A program made the position numbers and the translations under genes. A stretch of DNA of 8,241 nucleotides. Origin: Tidjanibacter sp. Its GTDB lineage: Bacteria; Bacteroidota; Bacteroidia; Bacteroidales; Rikenellaceae. The notes under the pieces were generated by a model that was not told where the DNA came from, ran no database searches, and worked only from the letters and a program-made list of their open reading frames with translations. Shown here in pieces: positions 7,166 through 8,241 of the stretch; positions within the stretch are counted from its first letter, which is position 1; the number at the start of each line of letters is the position of its first letter. The DNA is taken from the NCBI GenBank assembly GCA_017628675.1, contig JAGBYS010000277.1, positions 1 through 8,241 on the forward strand, given 5' to 3'.

Positions 7166-7939
7166 ATGAGTGTTCTTCAAACCGCCGAGCGTGTGTCGCA
7201 ACGCGACGCCTCCGATAACTATGTCTTCCAACGCTCCCTGCTGGCCTATGTCTATGCCGCAGGAAGGGTGTCGGGCAGGGTGCTCGAGATTGGCACGGGC
7301 AGTGGCTATGGTGTGGAGATTATCGCCCCCGTGGCCGAGCACTTTATGACCATCGACAAGCATATCCCCAGCCCCGAGGTGCTGGAGGGATTCCCTAATG
7401 TGGAGTTCCGCCAGATGAGTGTGCCTCCGCTGGAGGGCATTGAGAGTGGGAGTGTGGACTGCGTCATCTCGTTCCAGGTGATTGAGCACATCAAGCGCGA
7501 TAGGGATTTCGTGAGGGAGGTGCACCGAGTGCTCAGGCCCGGTGGCAAGTTCATCGTTTCGACCCCCAACCGCTCTATGTCCCTCACGCGCAATCCCTGG
7601 CACATCAGGGAGTATCTTCCCGAGGAGTTCGCTGCGCTGCTGAGTGGTGAGTTTGGGGAGATTGAGGCCCTGGGCGTGGAGGGCAACCAGAAGGTTATGG
7701 AGTACTACGCCAAGAACCGTGAGGGGGTTAGGCGCATAACGCGTTTCGATGTGTTGCGACTCCAGTACCGCCTTCCCCGCTGGATGTTGCAGATTCCCTA
7801 CGACCTGCTCAACCGCCTCAATCGCAAAAAGTTGCTCAAGCAGAATAGGGACCTCACAACGGGCATAACGATGGATGACTACTCCGTGGTGCCTGTCCAC
7901 AAGGAGTGTTTCGACCTTATCTATATAGCGACCAAATAA
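7166..7939 (+). CDS. Class I SAM-dependent methyltransferase
   Basis: The 257-residue product is a Rossmann-fold methyltransferase. Motif I is VLEIGTGSGYG (39-49). The acidic residue at the end of strand 2 is D64 in MTIDKH. A motif II-like segment, DCVISFQVIEHI, is at 98-109, and LRPGGKFIVSTPN at 123-135 is the post-motif loop typical of the Methyltransf_11/UbiE-like group. The following NPWHIREYLPEEFAALL (143-159) is common in bacterial methyltransferases of this type that act on small molecules, lipids or glycans. There is no membrane segment. The substrate is not apparent. The C-terminal 100 residues are basic and probably shape the acceptor site. The ATG at 7166 lies 19 bp after the upstream stop, with an A/T-rich gap and no Shine-Dalgarno, so it is the second gene of the operon. 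A strong hairpin follows its stop. The class is certain; the specific reaction is unknown. Confidence 0.93.
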   Translation: MSVLQTAERVSQRDASDNYVFQRSLLAYVYAAGRVSGRVLEIGTGSGYGVEIIAPVAEHFMTIDKHIPSPEVLEGFPNVEFRQMSVPPLEGIESGSVDCVISFQVIEHIKRDRDFVREVHRVLRPGGKFIVSTPNRSMSLTRNPWHIREYLPEEFAALLSGEFGEIEALGVEGNQKVMEYYAKNREGVRRITRFDVLRLQYRLPRWMLQIPYDLLNRLNRKKLLKQNRDLTTGITMDDYSVVPVHKECFDLIYIATK

Positions 7940-7941
7940 AA

Positions 7942-7980
7942 AGAGAGAGCGCCCCGAAAGAGTGGGCGCTCTCTTTGTTT
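7942..7980. terminator. Bidirectional intrinsic terminator between converging genes
   Basis: Positions 7942-7954 and 7964-7976 pair over 13 positions (11 Watson-Crick next to the loop, then one G-T and one A-T pair), with a GC-rich GCGCCC/GGGCGC core and a nine-base loop. On the plus strand the stem is followed by TTTGTTTGATT. On the minus strand it is followed by a TTTTTA run derived from the A-run at 7938-7942. It can thus stop both the methyltransferase transcript, whose stop codon ends 2 bp before it, and the converging minus-strand gene. Confidence 0.88.
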
Positions 7981-7982
7981 GA

Positions 7983-8241
7983 TTACTGCAACTCCCAATA
8001 GGGGATTGCGCAACTGCGGAGCATTGCGACCACCAGCAGGTCGTCGAGGCGTGAGTGGAACGCATCCCAGACGAACTGCTGCAGGGAGCCGTAGTTGCGA
8101 TTGATGTTGTCGGCAAAGCACTTGTAGAACTCCTCTTGGTGGTGTTGGTTGAGCCCCTTGGGTAGAAAGCCGTCGGCCACCAGCAGGGTGTAGGGGAAGA
8201 TGTGGCGCATCTTCTCGGGCGAGGCCTTCAGTTCGGTGACG
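7983..8241 (-). CDS. Hypothetical protein, C-terminal 85 residues only
   Basis: The reading frame is open from the right edge of the window to a TAA at 7983-7985, giving 85 residues; the start lies outside the window. An internal Met encoded at 8208-8210 exists, but the frame continues upstream of it without a stop, so the gene is more likely longer. The visible part is soluble, rich in aromatic and charged residues and probably helical (for example HHQEEFYKCFADNINRNYG near residues 33-51 and FVWDAFHSRLDDLLVVAML after it), ending in IPYWELQ. It shows no membrane segment and no motif I recognise. Support for coding comes from the open frame running to the edge, codon use like its neighbours, and a terminator placed right after its stop. 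I assign no function. Confidence 0.65.
   Translation of the reverse strand, partial: VTELKASPEKMRHIFPYTLLVADGFLPKGLNQHHQEEFYKCFADNINRNYGSLQQFVWDAFHSRLDDLLVVAMLRSCAIPYWELQ

Noticed and set aside
7160..8116. Open frame of 318 codons on the minus strand opposite the methyltransferase gene
   Set aside because: It runs antisense through a gene with clear SAM-binding motifs and through the terminator hairpin; its product has no recognisable features. The minus-strand frame ending at 7983 is preferred in the overlapping part.
1..8241. Search for mobile elements, CRISPR arrays, tRNA or rRNA genes, and a new defence system
   Set aside because: No regularly spaced repeats, transposase, integrase or toxin-antitoxin motifs, or cloverleaf-like segments were seen; all long genes but the right-edge fragment belong to recognisable families with ordinary codon use.

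Overview
The window looks like a chromosomal housekeeping segment from a moderately GC-rich member of the Bacteroidota, probably Bacteroidales and possibly Rikenellaceae/Alistipes-like. Four things point there. No start codon has a clear Shine-Dalgarno sequence; the leaders are A/T-rich instead. Several intergenic regions carry the Bacteroidota -7 promoter motif TAnnTTTG. A DUF2147 protein is present, as is typical of the phylum. UvrA and the CvfB-type RNA-binding protein have the wording I associate with this phylum. The genus is a guess. I see no mobile element, CRISPR array, rRNA or tRNA.

Layout. Positions 1-145 (minus): the first 48 codons of a secreted DUF2147 protein, behind a TAnnTTTG promoter. 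Positions 358-2381 (minus): a two-gene membrane-lipid unit, a CDP-alcohol phosphatidyltransferase followed by a GtrA-acyltransferase fusion protein, joined by a GTGA overlap. Positions 2622-6202 (minus): a nitrilase-family omega-amidase followed by uvrA, joined by an ATGA overlap and closed by a strong intrinsic terminator at 2563-2599. Positions 6203-6312: a compact divergent promoter region containing a perfect 10-bp inverted repeat whose two arms each carry a TAnnTTTG box, one per direction. Positions 6313-7939 (plus): a CvfB/YitL-type S1 RNA-binding protein and a SAM-dependent methyltransferase, 19 bp apart. Positions 7942-7980: a hairpin that can terminate in both directions between converging genes. 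Positions 7983-8241 (minus): the C-terminal 85 residues of an unrecognised protein.

How the genes fit together. The lipid pair is the least ordinary part. A CDP-alcohol phosphatidyltransferase makes a phospholipid from CDP-diacylglycerol. The downstream protein combines a four-helix GtrA membrane domain, a family tied to polyprenyl-linked sugar translocation, with a PlsC-like acyltransferase of the HX5D (NHPYGGID) type. Together they suggest synthesis plus acylation or translocation of a membrane lipid, but the substrate cannot be read from sequence. The omega-amidase (metabolite repair) and UvrA (nucleotide excision repair) share a transcript by position but have no obvious shared pathway. 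I found no convincing new defence or mobile system. The best leads are the fusion protein, the divergent promoter palindrome and the altered first zinc site of UvrA.
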